The notes beneath the pieces are model-generated. The model did no database searches. It saw only the letters and a program-made list of their open reading frames with translations, and was not told the DNA's origin. A stretch of 64,000 nt of DNA from assembly GCF_001424195.1 (NCBI RefSeq), contig NZ_LMOO01000001.1:1469383-1533382 (forward strand), written 5' to 3'. Positions 63,068 to 64,000 of the stretch are shown here, piece by piece. The stretch is from Cellulomonas sp. Leaf334. Its GTDB lineage: Bacteria; Actinomycetota; Actinomycetes; Actinomycetales; Cellulomonadaceae. The position numbers and the translations under genes were made by a program. The stretch's first letter is position 1. Every line of letters starts with the position of its first letter.

Positions 63068-64000
63068 GCCCGAGCCTCGACCGCGGCGAGCCGGGCGACC
63101 CACCGGGCGGTGAGCTCGTCGGACGCGCGGGTGGCGGCCAGCAGGTCGGGGTCGGGTTCGGGTCGGCGGACGTCGAGCGCCCCGTCGACGGGCCGGAACG
63201 GGTCGGTGACCAGGTCGCCCTCGAACAGCTGCGCGGTGGCCAGACCGCACGCGTAGTGCAGCTCGGGGAGCGCGGCAGCGAGCGCGATCCCGGCTGCGAG
63301 CCCCACGGACGACTCGAGGGCCGACGAGACGACCACCGGCAGCCCGATGCGCTCCGCGAGCTCCAGGCACGCGCGCACCCCACCGAGGGGCTGGACCTTG
63401 AGCACGACGACGTCCGCGGCGTGCGCGCGCGCGACGGCGAGCGGGTCGTCGGCGCGGCGGATCGACTCGTCGGCCGCGATCGGCACGTGCGTGCGTCGCC
63501 GCAGGGCCGCGAGGTCGTCGACGCCGGGGACCGGCTGCTCCGCGTACTCGAGGCCTCCGGCGGCACGGTCGAGCGCGGCCAGCCGGGCCACGGCGACCTC
63601 GACGTCCCACGCGGCGTTGGCGTCGACCCTGATCGCGCCGGCGGGTCCGAGCGCGTCACGGACGGCCTCCAGGCGGGCGATCTCGTCGGCGAGCGTCTGG
63701 CCCGGCTCCGCCACCTTGACCTTGGCCGTCCGGCAGCCACCGGACTCGCGCACGATCCGGTGGGCGGTCTCGGCACCGACGGCGGGGACGGTGACGTTGA
63801 CCGGGATCCGCGTCCGCACCGGTGCCGGCCAGCCCGTGTCGGCGGCTTCTCGCGCGGCGTGCCACCACGCCACCGACTCGACGGCGCCGTAGTCCCAGAA
63901 CGGGCTGAACTCCCCCCACCCGGCGGCGCCGCGCACGAGCAGCCCGTCACGGACGGTGAGCCCGCGGAACCTCGTCCGGAGCGGCAGCGACCAGACGTGC
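63064..64000 (-). CDS. menC: o-Succinylbenzoate synthase, 5' end missing
   Basis: The C-terminal 312 residues of an enolase-superfamily enzyme; the 5' end is beyond the right edge. The first visible residues read HVWSLPLRTRFRGLTVRDGL, part of the substrate-binding cap, followed by GAAGWGEFSPFWDYGA. Catalytic residues are the Lys pair in TAKVKVAEPG, metal ligands Asp in RVDANAAWDVE, Glu in EYAEQPV and Asp in IAADESIRRADD, and the final Lys in VVVLKVQPLGG. A start codon at 63936 exists but would cut off the conserved cap. Coupled to menD by a 4-base overlap. Confidence 0.92.
   Translation of the reverse strand, partial: HVWSLPLRTRFRGLTVRDGLLVRGAAGWGEFSPFWDYGAVESVAWWHAAREAADTGWPAPVRTRIPVNVTVPAVGAETAHRIVRESGGCRTAKVKVAEPGQTLADEIARLEAVRDALGPAGAIRVDANAAWDVEVAVARLAALDRAAGGLEYAEQPVPGVDDLAALRRRTHVPIAADESIRRADDPLAVARAHAADVVVLKVQPLGGVRACLELAERIGLPVVVSSALESSVGLAAGIALAAALPELHYACGLATAQLFEGDLVTDPFRPVDGALDVRRPEPDPDLLAATRASDELTARWVARLAAVEARA

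Overview
This window comes from a high-GC Gram-positive actinobacterium, most like the Cellulomonas/Promicromonosporaceae group. The grounds are very GC-rich codon usage, frequent GTG starts and TANNNT-start leaderless genes, a menaquinone pathway wrapped around a complete 14-gene complex I operon, MerR, LacI and GntR regulators, and an actinobacterial ribosomal/secretion block (tRNA-Trp, secE, nusG, rplK, rplA with aspC next door). No phage, insertion sequence, CRISPR array or rRNA was seen.

Layout. 1-3.8 kb: a TPR-rich protein running off the left edge, divergent from an operon of a cytoplasmic-looking subtilisin (S8), a sigma-70/ECF-like sigma factor and a small unknown protein. This is the least explained cluster in the window. 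3.8-8.1 kb: rplA, rplK, nusG, secE and tRNA-Trp (minus), then aspC (plus). 8.1-15.3 kb: plus-strand accessory genes, namely an ABC exporter, a MerR-VOC regulator with its own textbook operator-promoter, a two-component system translationally coupled to an adenosine deaminase-like gene, and a membrane protein plus GntR pair behind a palindromic promoter. 15.2-20.3 kb: murB downstream of two paralogous MFS carriers, divergent from a LacI regulator with two matching operators. 20.3-21.7 kb: hadB-hadA-rpmG, tRNA-Met and tRNA-Thr. 21.8-30.8 kb: a lipoprotein, nicotinamidase, a RecQ helicase with a phosphoribosyltransferase-like C-terminus, tRNA-Tyr, yajQ, htpX, a polar amino acid ABC importer, a twin-hairpin repeat and an fprA-type reductase. 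31-34.9 kb: a secreted GH13 alpha-amylase with a CBM20-like domain, RarD and a PP2C phosphatase.

35-53.9 kb is a polyprenyl diphosphate synthase gene, the whole nuoA-N operon and a geranylgeranyl reductase-like (MenJ-type) gene, all on the minus strand, preceded by a CRP-like site. 54-57.1 kb is a compact export cassette: three small proteins with alternate-type signal segments, a SipW-type signal peptidase and an LARTG-anchored surface protein. 57.2-64 kb holds menG, menF, an HtrA-like protease, menD and a menC gene cut by the right edge.

The genes fit together best in the right half. The polyprenyl synthase makes the side chain, MenF, MenD and MenC make the head group, MenG methylates the ring and the MenJ-like enzyme reduces the chain, while NuoA-N uses the resulting menaquinone. 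The regulatory elements reported (MerR, LacI, GntR, CRP-like, ECF-like sites, terminators) were read by eye from the bases and have not been tested.
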